64,000 bases of DNA from Ruminococcus sp. (GTDB lineage Bacteria; Bacillota; Clostridia; Oscillospirales; Acutalibacteraceae), in assembly GCA_004555265.1 (NCBI GenBank), contig SFIQ01000008.1, forward strand, positions 1-64,000, read 5' to 3'. The notes beneath the pieces are model-generated. The model had not been told where the DNA came from. It saw only the letters and a program-made list of their open reading frames with translations, and ran no database searches. Of the stretch, positions 8,205 to 17,377 are shown piece after piece; within the stretch, counting starts at the first letter, position 1; every line of letters starts with the position of its first letter. The position numbers and the translations under genes were made by a program.

Positions 8205-11200
8205 ATGAATTATATGATTTCCTTTGTCTGCGGGGATCATCATACGCAGCGTAAACTGACGGAGAACGGTGAAATTACAGTCGGTTCTTCTAAGAAAGAT
8301 ACGATTTTTTGCCAACAGTATAAGGCTGAACAAATTTCAGTGAAGAGCAGAAACGGTGCAGTGAATATTGAGTGTAAAAAACCGCTGACATTTTCGCAAC
8401 GGGGCATTTCCGCTGCCGGAATTTATATGGTGGATTCCGCTGAAAATGCCCAAATTATTGTGGATGCGGAAAAAGGCGATTGGACAAAAGCCATTACACT
8501 GCCGCACAATGGCACCATTACTGTGGGCAGAAACCAAAAAAACAATCTTATCTTACGCAATCCAATGGTGTCCGGTACACATTTTGCCATCAGCCGCGAG
8601 GCAGGTGTCTACTATATTGAGGATCGAAACAGTACCAATGGGACCTTTTTGAACGGGTTGCGCGTAACGCGCAGCAAACTGGAATCCGGCGACACGGTGT
8701 CCGTTTTAAATTATACCGTCACCTTGAAAAGCGGCAGTTTATATTTCGGCAATGTTGGCGGCGATTTGCAGGTGGTTTCCCTGCCGGAAAATGACGCCAA
8801 TATAAAAGGGCCGAGTTACCGTCAAGGGGATAAGCCGATATACAGGCGTTCGCCCCGTACGCAAGAGGAAATGCCGCATGACGATATTGTTTTGGCGGCG
8901 CCGCCCTCCAAAGGCCAGCGGTATAAAGCACCGCGCGGGATGGCAAGTTCGTTAATCGGCTCTGCCGCAATGTTCGGCAGCAGTATGATGATGGGGGCAA
9001 TGTCTCCGGCAATGTTGGCGGCGCGTTCCGCGATGCTGGTGATGCCCGCGACCAATATTATTTCACAGCGCTCCGGTAACAAGCGAAATAAAAAAGAAGC
9101 AGAAGAGTATGAACGCGAGCGCGCAGAACGCTTTGGAAATTATTTGGCAGAACAGCGCTCACGGATTCAATCCGTTGCGCAGCAACAGAAAAAAATTATT
9201 ACCGATGAAAATCCGGCACCGTCCGATTGTGTGGATATTGCACGAACTTTGCGCCGTAATTTGTGGGAAAGAATGCCCGCAGACCGTGACTTTTTAGATG
9301 TGCGGTTGGGGATGGGCTATGAGCCGCTTTGCGTTTCTGTAAAAGACCGCGGCGAGGCATACGGTGTGGAAATGGAAGACGATGACGAGAAAGAATTTGC
9401 CGCAATGCTTGTGGAGGAGTCTAAACTCGTTGACAATATTCCCGTCCGTGTGTCCCTCGGCAAAGACACAACCGTCGGGGTTATCGGTGCGCGCCAACGC
9501 GTAATTCGGCAGGTCAAAAATATGCTGATGGAATTGACAACCATGCATTGTAGTGATGAGGTGCGGATTGTCGGCATTTTTGATGAAGAAGAAAAAGCGG
9601 AATGGGAAAGTCTGCGGTGGCTTCCGCATATTTGGGACGATAACCGACAAACTCGTTTTTTGGCGTTTGACAAGGAATCGGCGCACGCGCTTTGCGAAAG
9701 CTTTAACGATATGCTGAAAAGCCGCAAGCGGGATTTGAAGGATTCCATCAGCCGAAAGGCTTCGTTGCCGATTCCGTATTATATTTTCGTTCTCGGCTCC
9801 AAGGCATATATGGAAGACGAGGAAATTATGCAGAATCTTCTGCTCAACCGCCCGGAAATGGGCGTGACCTCGCTGTTTTTGTTTGACGATATTTACAGCC
9901 TGCCGAACAACTGCAACTATATCATCGAAATGCAGGATAATCCCGTGGCCTATTGGCGCGATAAGGTGAACAGCAAGTTTATTTTTACGGCAGACAGTTT
10001 AGACACCGGTGCCTTCGACTATTTTGCAAGGCGTTTGGCGTCGATTGAACTGATTGGGTTTTCCACGCAGGCAGATATTCCCGAAAGTGTGACCTTTTTG
10101 CAAGGGTATGGCGTACATACCTTGGAACAGTTGCAGGTTTTACAGCGTTGGGAACAGGGAAAACCGTATGAGTCTTTGGCGGCGCCGATCGGGGTGCTCG
10201 CAGGAGAAAAGACCTTTTGTTTGGATATTCACGAACGCGCACACGGCCCGCACGGCTTAGTGGCGGGGACAACGGGTTCGGGCAAAAGTGAACTGTTGCA
10301 GACTTGGATTTTATCGATGTGCGTTTGCTTTCACCCGTATGATGTTGCGTTTGTTTTGATTGACTACAAAGGCGGCGGTATGGCGAACTTGTTGGAGGGC
10401 TTGCCGCATGTTGTCGGAAAAATTACCAATATCGGGTCGAATATTAAGCGTTCGCTGGTGTCGTTGGAAAGCGAAATCAAACGGCGCCTCAGTATTTTTG
10501 CACAGTACGATGTGAGCCACATTAACAAATATCAAAAACTGTTTAATGAGGGAAAAGCCTCTCAACCGCTGCCGCACTTGATTATTGTGGCGGATGAATT
10601 TGCCGAATTGAAAAAGGAAGAACCCGACTTTATGGCGGGGCTTATCAGTGCGTCGCGCGTCGGTCGAAGCCTCGGTATACATTTGGTGCTTGCGACGCAA
10701 AAACCCAGCGGCGTGGTCGATGACCAAATTTGGAGTAACTCCCGCTTTAAACTTTGCTTGAAAGTGCAGGATGCGGGCGACAGCCGTGAAATGATTAAAA
10801 AACCTGATGCGGCGATGATTACACAGCCCGGGCGTTGCTATGTGCAGGTCGGTATGGACGAAGTGTTTGAGTTGTTCCAATCCTATTGGAGCGGCGCGGC
10901 ATACGACCCGACCAATACGGGCGCGGCAAAGCAAGGCAATCAGGTGCGCATTGTGGAATGGAGCGGGCGGCGTATTAACACCGTCAAAGAGAATAAAAAG
11001 AAACAGGCGCAAGAGGAAGAGATTACCGCGCTTGTAAAATACATCAAGCAGGTAGCCGATGCAAACGGCATTGACGAAGTGCCCGGCCCGTGGTTGCCCG
11101 ATTTGGAGGAACTTTTGCCGTTACAGACCGTTACCGAGGGCTTTGGCTTTGACGGTGCGCAATGGGGCGCGTCACCGGAATGGCTGAAAGTGCCTGTAGG

Positions 11201-12743
11201 TATGTACGATGCGCCCGCGCGGCAGGAACAGGGCGTTATGTATATGGATTTTTCCACGGAGGGGCATTACGGCATTTACGGCGCGCCCGGCACGGGAAAA
11301 ACCACATTTTTGAAAACCATGATTTGCTCGATTGCACGCTGCTACACCCCGGAGGATGTCAATATTTATATTTTGGACTGCGGCGGTTGGAGCCTGAGCG
11401 TTTTTGCGGATTTGCCGCATGTCGGCGGCATTGCCTTGGATACGGAAGAGGAAAAATTCAGTAAATTTGCCCAACTGATGGCAGGGGAAATCGAAGCACG
11501 CAAGCGCGCCTTTTTGAAATATGCGGTCGGTTCGCTCGGTGCATACCGTCAGGTGGCAAAAGAGGATAAAATACCCGCGATTGTGGTTGCCGTGGACGGG
11601 ATTGTCTCTATGTTTGAACTGTACCCCGATATGGAGGACATTTTCATTCGTTTGGCAAGCCAAGGCGCAACCTACGGTATCTATTTGGTTTATACAGCCA
11701 ACAGCACCTCCGGCGTAAAATTTAAGGTGTTGTCAAATATCAAAGGTGCCGTTGCCTATGAATTGACGGATAAAGGCGATTATCCGAGCATTGTCGGTCG
11801 GTTGGAGGGGATGTCGTTACCGAAAATTGCGGGGCGTGCCTTCTTCAAGAGCGCACCGCCGTTGGAATTCCAAACCGCAATGTATGCCGACGGTGAAAAT
11901 GATATGGAACGCGCAGAGAATGTGAAGCAATTCTGCACGGAATTGGCACAACATTGGGACGGCGCGTTGCCGAAACCCATCCCCGTCATGGGCGAAAGTG
12001 TTTCGGTCGTCTCTATGGAAAAAGCATACAAACGGCGAAATGCGGTGCCGCTCGGCAGCAAATTCTCCGATATTTCCCCGGCCTATGCGGATTTGCAAAA
12101 ATTCTATACCTATATGATTACCGGCGGCGTCGGCGTCGGAAAAAGTCGATTGCTCTATAATATCTACACCGTTTTACGGCAAAAAGACGAAAATCAGATT
12201 TTCATTTTTGACAGCGAAAAGGCGACTTTTTCCGGCGTGCGCGAAACGGTCTATGCCTATGCAGAACCGCATGACGGCGAAGCGGTCAAAGCGGCGTTGG
12301 ATGAAATCGTGGAAATGCTTAACGCGCGTAAACGCGCACAAAAAGCCGCACGCGCTGAGGAAGAAGGCGCTTTTGACGAGGTACAATTCATCACGCGTGA
12401 AAAGCAAATTTGCATATTGATTGACGACCTGAACGAATTTATTGAAACCGTGGAAAATGAGCAGAAAAATACAATGGAACGCATTGCGCGTTTGGCGGAC
12501 AATCTCGGTGTGATTTTATTTGCCGCTGTGCGAAGCAGCGATTTGGCGCGCTTAAACGAAATCGAAAGTCTGACGCGTGTTTTGGTCGGACGGCAGAATG
12601 CCTTGGCAATCGGCGGCACCGTCGGGCAGTATCCGATGTTCCAGAACAATATGAAATACAGCGAACGCGATACCGATTGCGGCGAGGGCAACGGCTGGGC
12701 ATATTTTAACGGTGCGTGTGAACGCATAAAGATTATGAGTTGA
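8205..12743 (+). CDS. FHA-domain FtsK/SpoIIIE ATPase, T7SS motor (EssC-like)
   Basis: A 1512-residue EssC/YukB-type motor that drives export of WXG100 proteins at the membrane. The N-terminal 200 residues hold an FHA domain (about 95-175, with TVGRNQ, HFAI and STNGTFLNG motifs) preceded by a more diverged FHA-like stretch. A hydrophobic region at about 245-290 would be the membrane anchor. Three ATPase modules follow: D1 Walker A GTTGSGKS (688-695) with Walker B ending in DEFAE; D2 GAPGTGKT near 1026 with a degenerate Walker B (VVAVDG); D3 GGVGVGKS near 1306 with ILIDD. FHA domains bind phosphothreonine, matching the many kinases nearby. Confidence 0.93.
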   Translation: MNYMISFVCGDHHTQRKLTENGEITVGSSKKDTIFCQQYKAEQISVKSRNGAVNIECKKPLTFSQRGISAAGIYMVDSAENAQIIVDAEKGDWTKAITLPHNGTITVGRNQKNNLILRNPMVSGTHFAISREAGVYYIEDRNSTNGTFLNGLRVTRSKLESGDTVSVLNYTVTLKSGSLYFGNVGGDLQVVSLPENDANIKGPSYRQGDKPIYRRSPRTQEEMPHDDIVLAAPPSKGQRYKAPRGMASSLIGSAAMFGSSMMMGAMSPAMLAARSAMLVMPATNIISQRSGNKRNKKEAEEYERERAERFGNYLAEQRSRIQSVAQQQKKIITDENPAPSDCVDIARTLRRNLWERMPADRDFLDVRLGMGYEPLCVSVKDRGEAYGVEMEDDDEKEFAAMLVEESKLVDNIPVRVSLGKDTTVGVIGARQRVIRQVKNMLMELTTMHCSDEVRIVGIFDEEEKAEWESLRWLPHIWDDNRQTRFLAFDKESAHALCESFNDMLKSRKRDLKDSISRKASLPIPYYIFVLGSKAYMEDEEIMQNLLLNRPEMGVTSLFLFDDIYSLPNNCNYIIEMQDNPVAYWRDKVNSKFIFTADSLDTGAFDYFARRLASIELIGFSTQADIPESVTFLQGYGVHTLEQLQVLQRWEQGKPYESLAAPIGVLAGEKTFCLDIHERAHGPHGLVAGTTGSGKSELLQTWILSMCVCFHPYDVAFVLIDYKGGGMANLLEGLPHVVGKITNIGSNIKRSLVSLESEIKRRLSIFAQYDVSHINKYQKLFNEGKASQPLPHLIIVADEFAELKKEEPDFMAGLISASRVGRSLGIHLVLATQKPSGVVDDQIWSNSRFKLCLKVQDAGDSREMIKKPDAAMITQPGRCYVQVGMDEVFELFQSYWSGAAYDPTNTGAAKQGNQVRIVEWSGRRINTVKENKKKQAQEEEITALVKYIKQVADANGIDEVPGPWLPDLEELLPLQTVTEGFGFDGAQWGASPEWLKVPVGMYDAPARQEQGVMYMDFSTEGHYGIYGAPGTGKTTFLKTMICSIARCYTPEDVNIYILDCGGWSLSVFADLPHVGGIALDTEEEKFSKFAQLMAGEIEARKRAFLKYAVGSLGAYRQVAKEDKIPAIVVAVDGIVSMFELYPDMEDIFIRLASQGATYGIYLVYTANSTSGVKFKVLSNIKGAVAYELTDKGDYPSIVGRLEGMSLPKIAGRAFFKSAPPLEFQTAMYADGENDMERAENVKQFCTELAQHWDGALPKPIPVMGESVSVVSMEKAYKRRNAVPLGSKFSDISPAYADLQKFYTYMITGGVGVGKSRLLYNIYTVLRQKDENQIFIFDSEKATFSGVRETVYAYAEPHDGEAVKAALDEIVEMLNARKRAQKAARAEEEGAFDEVQFITREKQICILIDDLNEFIETVENEQKNTMERIARLADNLGVILFAAVRSSDLARLNEIESLTRVLVGRQNALAIGGTVGQYPMFQNNMKYSERDTDCGEGNGWAYFNGACERIKIMS

Positions 12744-12756
12744 CGGAGTGTCCGAT

Positions 12757-13287
12757 ATGGCGAAGTTTGTTTTAGACCCCGAACGAATGGAAGCGGCAAC
12801 AGACATTCTCTACCGCACCAAAAACAATGCGGAAGAGATGCTGTACCGTGCAAAAAAATTGCAGAATGAAATTGCAGAGGATTTAGAACTGCAAGCGGCT
12901 TTGGAATATCCGCAAATTGCCGAGGGCTTGGAAAATGCGCTGCATACCGCGACACATGCCTTTGCATTGTTAGAGGAGTTGTCTTACCGTACCAATACAG
13001 TTGTGTCGCGGTTTGCGGAAATCGAAAATGAAAACAAAAACCGTATTGCCGCCTTGGCCCTTGTGCAAAAGTATCTTGCAGATTCCACCGGCAGTACGGT
13101 TGCCGCGGTGGCTGCGGCCGGTGCGGAAATCAGTGATACCGTTACACAGTCTAAGGCGGTCGAACAGTTGGTGCAGGGCGCCTACGAGAATTTAGAGGTT
13201 GCAAATCTTGCCGCATATTTAAAAGTCCTGTCCGAGGATTATCAGGTTGAAACCGTACAAATTGCAGATTTACAGCAAGGGGAATAA
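12757..13287 (+). CDS. Alpha-helical T7SS-associated protein
   Basis: A 176-residue, almost entirely alpha-helical protein rich in Ala, Glu and Leu, with no membrane segment and no known domain I can name. The ATG at 12757 is used because GGAG at 12745-12748 sits 8 nt before it; the GTG at 12748 overlaps that site. It lies 13 nt after the motor gene in the same operon, so a role in substrate handling or a WXG-like helical hairpin is plausible but unproven. Confidence 0.6.
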   Translation: MAKFVLDPERMEAATDILYRTKNNAEEMLYRAKKLQNEIAEDLELQAALEYPQIAEGLENALHTATHAFALLEELSYRTNTVVSRFAEIENENKNRIAALALVQKYLADSTGSTVAAVAAAGAEISDTVTQSKAVEQLVQGAYENLEVANLAAYLKVLSEDYQVETVQIADLQQGE

Positions 13288-13291
13288 TCCG

Positions 13292-14143
13292 ATGGCACGA
13301 AAAAAGACTGCACACATTCCGTATCAACAGTTTGTTCCATGTATTGACCGTAAGGAGAAGAACGCATATATGCTGCACGCAGATACTTGTAAATATTGCG
13401 GGAAACGCATTGCGCAGACCGAGTATGCCTTACGGCTGCAAACGGAAGTTCTTGCACAGTTTGCGCCGGTCGGCGAGGCAATGCGTCTGTTTCCCCTGAC
13501 GGAAAAGGAACTCTGTGTTGCAGCCGCTTTGTGCGGGTATCAAAGCCTTTACGGCGTCAAGCAATCCCGAAACGCCAAAAAAAATATTACAGAGTCGGTC
13601 AAAAAAGCATTACAGAATTTAGAAAAAATGCGCGCGGCGGAGATTTCCGTCAGCGGTGAAGCGAAAATTGACGCACAATTAGCCGCTTGTCTGCGCACCT
13701 ATTGCGAGACACCGCAACTGACGGTTTACAAAATCCATTCTCCTTCCTACGGAAAGCATACCTTTTACTGCACGGCGGATTCCGAACAAGCGGTAGTGCT
13801 TGTGAAAACCCAACATACGCAATATGCTTTATTTCAATTGAACAGCGCGGAGCGAATTCAGGCAAAGAACCCGCAAAACGAAATTCGGCTGTCGAAAGCT
13901 GTCTTTTTGCAAGCGCGTGCACAAATCGAAGCGTTTGATACCGAAAAAGCACAGTCGGTTTTGTCCGAATACGGGCTGACATCGGCAGAAAGTGCAGTTG
14001 TTCTTGCGGTGCTCTTGCAGAATGCATCTGTATGTATGTGTAATACATACGATACAAAATCAGGGCAGTTGCAACTAAGGGACAGCCGCGTGCTCGCAGA
14101 AACCGATGCGGGCACGGCAGAAATTCAATTTACAGATATGTGA
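13292..14143 (+). CDS. T7SS-associated protein, possible EspG-like substrate chaperone
   Basis: A 283-residue soluble protein. A CKYCGK pair sits near residue 34. Residues from about 60 onward show a helix (LTEKELCVAAALCGYQSLYG), a helix pair (VKKALQNLEKM), then GEAKIDAQLAACLRTYCE followed by beta strands. This arrangement resembles the protein at 15503 and, in outline, the EspG/DUF5081-type chaperones of T7SS. The ATG at 13292 is preferred over an upstream frame extension because AAGGGGA precedes it. The chaperone role is inference. Confidence 0.5.
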   Translation: MARKKTAHIPYQQFVPCIDRKEKNAYMLHADTCKYCGKRIAQTEYALRLQTEVLAQFAPVGEAMRLFPLTEKELCVAAALCGYQSLYGVKQSRNAKKNITESVKKALQNLEKMRAAEISVSGEAKIDAQLAACLRTYCETPQLTVYKIHSPSYGKHTFYCTADSEQAVVLVKTQHTQYALFQLNSAERIQAKNPQNEIRLSKAVFLQARAQIEAFDTEKAQSVLSEYGLTSAESAVVLAVLLQNASVCMCNTYDTKSGQLQLRDSRVLAETDAGTAEIQFTDM

Positions 14144-14151
14144 GGCGCAGT

Positions 14152-14403
14152 ATGGCAAAGATTATTGTGACGGTTTCAGATAAATTCGGACGGTTTTCTT
14201 ACGATTTGGAAATGCCCGACGATGTGCCGTGTCAAAAACTGCTCGGCGATATTATTCAAACCGTCAGCCACTATAACAACGGGATTTTTTTTCATCCCAA
14301 CCGTACAAAACTGACATCGGAGAAACTCGGCAGGGCATTGCGGCCGGAGGAAAACTTGGAAACGGCCGGCATTTGGTCGGGTGATAAACTGACTATCGGG
14401 TGA
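14152..14403 (+). CDS. YukD/EsaB-like ubiquitin-fold protein
   Basis: An 83-residue protein with the length and pattern of YukD/EsaB: an N-terminal beta hairpin (IIVTVSDKFGRFSYDLEMP), a central helix (CQKLLGDIIQTV) and a C-terminal stretch ending ETAGIWSGDKLTIG, as in ubiquitin-fold proteins. EsaB/YukD is a small cytosolic partner essential for Firmicutes T7SS. The ATG at 14152 follows GAGG at 14142-14145; an upstream ATG at 14140 overlaps the previous stop but has no site of its own. Confidence 0.8.
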   Translation: MAKIIVTVSDKFGRFSYDLEMPDDVPCQKLLGDIIQTVSHYNNGIFFHPNRTKLTSEKLGRALRPEENLETAGIWSGDKLTIG

Positions 14404-14413
14404 GGGAAAGCAT

Positions 14414-14731
14414 ATGACCAATGAATTACTGCTGTCGGATATGTTAAATCACTATTCGTTAAAGTTGACAGAGATTACGGATTTGCTGACCGAGGTGATG
14501 CAGGGCTTGAAAAATACAGGCCTTGTATTGGAGGACAGCTGGCGCGGGTTTTCGGCAAATGCGTTTGCCGAAAAAATGGTGGAAATTCAACGCGGCTTTC
14601 AAAAAAGCGCAGAGGATTTTTCCAAATTGACTGTATTGTTCAATACGGTCAAAAATGCCGCATTAGAGGCAGAAGCCGAGGCGGCGCAGGCGGTGTTGGA
14701 AGGCAATCTTGTCACCGCCGCAGAGGATTGA
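14414..14731 (+). CDS. WXG100 family protein
   Basis: A 105-residue helical-hairpin protein with a W-R-G turn (DSWRGFSANAF, W43-G45) in the middle, as in ESAT-6/EsxA-like substrates. The C-terminal helix is extended and rich in Ala and Glu (AALEAEAEAAQAVLEG). GAGGGAAAG precedes the ATG. It sits between the YukD-like gene and the EsxA-like gene; it may be a partner of the latter or a structural helper. Confidence 0.8.
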   Translation: MTNELLLSDMLNHYSLKLTEITDLLTEVMQGLKNTGLVLEDSWRGFSANAFAEKMVEIQRGFQKSAEDFSKLTVLFNTVKNAALEAEAEAAQAVLEGNLVTAAED

Positions 14732-14783
14732 TGTTTCGCCGTAAGGCTGAACATAAATATATTTTTATAGGAGGACAAACACT

Positions 14784-15080
14784 ATGGCACTCATTCAAGT
14801 AACCCCGGAATTGCTGAGAGGGAAATCCACCGAACTCAGAGGTCTCAAACAGCAGCATGATGACGCAATGACCAGAATGCGTACTTTGATGCAAGGGCTC
14901 AACGAGATTTGGAAAGGTACTGCACAGGATGCGTTGCTTGCAAAGTATGAAAGCATGCAGGGCACTTTTGCAAACTTCTCCGAAATGTTGGATGACTATG
15001 CAAAACTGATGGATACCGCTGCAACGCAGTTGGAAACCACCGACAGCCAGTTGGCAACCACGATGAACAACTTTGGTTGA
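14784..15080 (+). CDS. WXG100 protein, EsxA-like main substrate
   Basis: A 98-residue protein with the canonical WXG100 layout: helix, W-K-G turn (EIWKGTAQDAL, W43-G45), helix, length close to the 95-100 residue norm. It has the strongest ribosome site nearby (TAGGAGGA, 14768-14776) and is followed by a stable hairpin without a T tract, both of which fit high-level expression of the major secreted protein. It is probably exported by the motor encoded at 8205. Confidence 0.9.
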   Translation: MALIQVTPELLRGKSTELRGLKQQHDDAMTRMRTLMQGLNEIWKGTAQDALLAKYESMQGTFANFSEMLDDYAKLMDTAATQLETTDSQLATTMNNFG

Positions 15081-15090
15081 TTCCATCGAA

Positions 15091-15165
15091 ATATCCCGGC
15101 GGAGTTTTCCGCCGGGATATGGGAATAAATTTCGGAAAAAGCAGTACACAGCGTACTTCTTTTTC
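15091..15165 (+). terminator. Double hairpin after the EsxA-like gene
   Basis: ATATCCCGGCGGA (15091-15103) and TCCGCCGGGATAT (15108-15120) form a perfect 13-bp stem with a GTTT loop but no T tract, more like an mRNA-stabilising or processing hairpin. A second stem, GAAAAAGCAGTAC (15135-15147) with GTACTTCTTTTTC (15153-15165), has one mismatch and a T-run that could act as a partial terminator. Together they could raise EsxA mRNA over the downstream genes. Confidence 0.6.
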
Positions 15166-15191
15166 GGCAATTTATTGGTTGAGGTGATTGT

Positions 15192-15482
15192 ATGACAATG
15201 GAGTCCGATTATGATGCGATGTTGGCTTCTGTCCATGAAATGCAAAGTTATATCTCTGTTATGCAGAAAACCATGGCGGAAACGGAACAGTTGGTATATG
15301 CTATGGCAGGCGATTGGCAAGGCGAGGCCGGTATAGCCTGTGCGGCACAAATTGTTGGGTTAAAACGGCAATTTTCGGAAATTTTGAATTTTACGAAGGA
15401 TTTGTCGGATGCAATGTATGATTTCGCGCAGAAATATCGAGATTTGGACTTATCTATAAAGCATGAGCTTGAAAATATATAA
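15192..15482 (+). CDS. WXG100 family protein
   Basis: A 96-residue helical-hairpin protein with a W-Q-G turn (AGDWQGEAGIA, W42-G44). The second helix ends with charged residues. GAGGTGATTGT precedes the ATG. It opens the group of genes after the double hairpin that leads to the effector-like proteins, so it may be a dedicated partner of one of them rather than the bulk substrate. Confidence 0.8.
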   Translation: MTMESDYDAMLASVHEMQSYISVMQKTMAETEQLVYAMAGDWQGEAGIACAAQIVGLKRQFSEILNFTKDLSDAMYDFAQKYRDLDLSIKHELENI

Positions 15483-15502
15483 AGCAGAGACGGAGGAATC
15501 TT

Positions 15503-16138
15503 ATGCAAAACACAGTAGAAATATCCTATGACGCATTGTATTATTTGGCACAACTGATGCAAGCGGAATATATGGATTATGATTACTTTAAATTGGTTGG
15601 AGATATTGAGACAAACTACGATTTATTTGCCAAGCAAGCGGCGGAATCTTTACAAAACAGCGGTCTTTTAACGGAGGATTTCAGCGGAGAATTAGAATTG
15701 GACGAAACTTTAAGACAAATTGCAACGCCCTTGTTTTTCGGCAATGCGGAGTCAAGTTTAGACTTGATTTTACAAGGCGAAACCGTATCACACAGTTTGT
15801 ATAAATTCCATTTTTATCAAAATCAAGTGACAAGAGCTACCTTTTTAGACGGAAAGGTTCGATTAGAAGCTTGGGATTCCTTTGAAGAACTGTATGCGGA
15901 TATTCTTCGCAATACAGTTGCGGGAAGTGAAGAATCTCTTGCCGCACCGATTGAACCGGAGAAAATGGATAAAATTATGATTTTAAAATGCACAAATGCA
16001 GGTGCGCCGCTTCCGATTGTCGCTTTTTGCGTGTATAACGGCGGAGTATACAAAATGGAGGGGGAATCCTTACTCGCTGTTGCACCGGAGACTTTCCGAG
16101 ATGAGGCTATCCGTATTTTAGAGATGAAGGGAGTTTAA
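15503..16138 (+). CDS. T7SS-associated protein, possible EspG-like chaperone
   Basis: A 211-residue soluble protein: N-terminal helix (ISYDALYYLAQLMQAEYM), helix pair with AAESLQNSGLLTEDFSGEL, LDETLRQIATPLFFG, then beta strands and a C-terminal helix. The run of LQNSGL, an acidic beta hairpin and a LxxIxxP helix recalls EspG-type chaperones and the protein at 13292. No enzyme motif. GGAGGAATCTT precedes the ATG. It sits between two WXG-type genes, consistent with substrate binding; this is inference from layout. Confidence 0.5.
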   Translation: MQNTVEISYDALYYLAQLMQAEYMDYDYFKLVGDIETNYDLFAKQAAESLQNSGLLTEDFSGELELDETLRQIATPLFFGNAESSLDLILQGETVSHSLYKFHFYQNQVTRATFLDGKVRLEAWDSFEELYADILRNTVAGSEESLAAPIEPEKMDKIMILKCTNAGAPLPIVAFCVYNGGVYKMEGESLLAVAPETFRDEAIRILEMKGV

Positions 16139-16142
16139 ATCT

Positions 16143-16463
16143 ATGGCATATCGTGATGCAAACGGAAATATTACGATTGACGAAAATGAAGCGAAACGGG
16201 ATATTTCCCGCTTACAAAATGTTTCCGAAGTTTTGAAAGACGCCGATTATCGCCTGCAACATATTTTAATCACGGCAACAGAAAGCAGTGGATTAATCGC
16301 ACACAGTATTGAGGGGACAGCGGCAAGCTTACGCAGAGAAATTCAAGGCTTACAAAACGGGATTCAAGACCAAATTCGCCGGATTAGAGTAACGGTAAGA
16401 AAATATCAGGAAGTAGATGCAAAATTGAAAGAAACAATTGCTTCCGGCGGCGGGTTTCGTTAA
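16143..16463 (+). CDS. Small helical T7SS partner protein
   Basis: A 106-residue, highly helical protein without a WXG turn; a Ser/Gly-containing bend near residues 55-60 may separate two helices. It ends in a short GGGFR tail. It starts 4 nt after the preceding stop. With the WXG100 gene that follows it resembles the pairs of small helical proteins encoded before LXG-type T7SS effectors, which bind the effector's N-terminal domain. Assignment rests on size, helicity and position. Confidence 0.55.
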   Translation: MAYRDANGNITIDENEAKRDISRLQNVSEVLKDADYRLQHILITATESSGLIAHSIEGTAASLRREIQGLQNGIQDQIRRIRVTVRKYQEVDAKLKETIASGGGFR

Positions 16464-16494
16464 GACGAAATAATTTGGATAGGAGGAAGTTTAT

Positions 16495-16794
16495 ATGGCA
16501 TTGATTTCTATAGATTTTACGGGATTAGAAGCAAATGCACGGGAATTACGGTCTTTGATTACACAATTAGAGACGCAGCAACATGCAACGGAAGCGTTAA
16601 TCGAACAGATTATACCGTCTTGGACAGGCGCTGCCAGTGAGGTTTTTATCAAACGACTGCAAGAGCAAATGGAAAAATCGCAAAAATTGATTGATGTGTT
16701 GTACGAGTATTTATCCTATATCAATTCGGCAAAAGATAAATTCTCAAATTTAGAAAGAACAATTTCATCAATTATCCGAGCGGTTATCAATTAA
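16495..16794 (+). CDS. WXG100 family protein
   Basis: A 99-residue protein with a W-T-G turn (PSWTGAASEVF, W43-G45) flanked by two helices. AGGAGGAAG at about 16481-16489 is a strong ribosome site. It precedes the glycine-tailed helical protein and the two effector-like genes, so it may be a partner of an effector. Confidence 0.85.
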   Translation: MALISIDFTGLEANARELRSLITQLETQQHATEALIEQIIPSWTGAASEVFIKRLQEQMEKSQKLIDVLYEYLSYINSAKDKFSNLERTISSIIRAVIN

Positions 16795-16809
16795 AAGGGA
16801 GGCGTTATT

Positions 16810-17352
16810 ATGGCAGACAAGCTGGTGTTGGATACGAACAAGATCAAGAATGTAGCCTATCAAGCCGGGCAAGCCAACGCGCGTATTACCGATGCGGAAG
16901 CACAGTTAAATCAAATCCGCAACCATACGAATTGGAAATGCCGTGAAAAATATATGTTAAACAGCAACGCCGAAGCGTTGAAAAGCAAAATCCATAGATT
17001 ACAGGATAAATCCGAGGCGTTTTATCACGCAATGAATAATGCAGCAAATGCTTTGGAAAGCGCCGAGAACGAAATATCAGGATTATTTAAAGAGGTTGAA
17101 GACCTTATCGGCAATGTGTTGAGTGGAACTGTCGTGCCGGCAGCATCTGTAGTGGGGCAATTAAAAGATGTGGTAACAAAAATTACCTCTAAAATTATAC
17201 AGCCGGCACCATGGCAGCAGATTAACGATATTTGGAATCACATTCAAATTGTCGGGATGGACAGTCTTACCAACAATGCGGAAGGCAATTTTTCTGCCGG
17301 CGGCGGAAGCGGCGCATTCGGCAGCGGCGGCGGTGGCGGCGGTAGCCGATGA
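16810..17352 (+). CDS. Helical protein with glycine-rich tail, candidate T7SS substrate
   Basis: A 180-residue protein: about 95 residues of long helices (with a WKCREKYM segment where a WXG turn would be), a hydrophobic Val/Ala stretch (about 100-130), and a disordered C-terminal tail rich in Gly and Ser (residues about 164-180). GGGAGGCG precedes the ATG. Size and helical hairpin suggest a WXG-superfamily substrate; no catalytic motif is visible. Confidence 0.55.
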   Translation: MADKLVLDTNKIKNVAYQAGQANARITDAEAQLNQIRNHTNWKCREKYMLNSNAEALKSKIHRLQDKSEAFYHAMNNAANALESAENEISGLFKEVEDLIGNVLSGTVVPAASVVGQLKDVVTKITSKIIQPAPWQQINDIWNHIQIVGMDSLTNNAEGNFSAGGGSGAFGSGGGGGGSR

Positions 17353-17377
17353 AAACTATGAATAAACGGAAGTGAGC

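Noticed and set aside
10311..11012. Reverse-strand frames of over 200 codons inside the ATPase gene
   Set aside because: Codon-shadow of the plus-strand EssC-like gene, no start signal, composition unlike neighbours.
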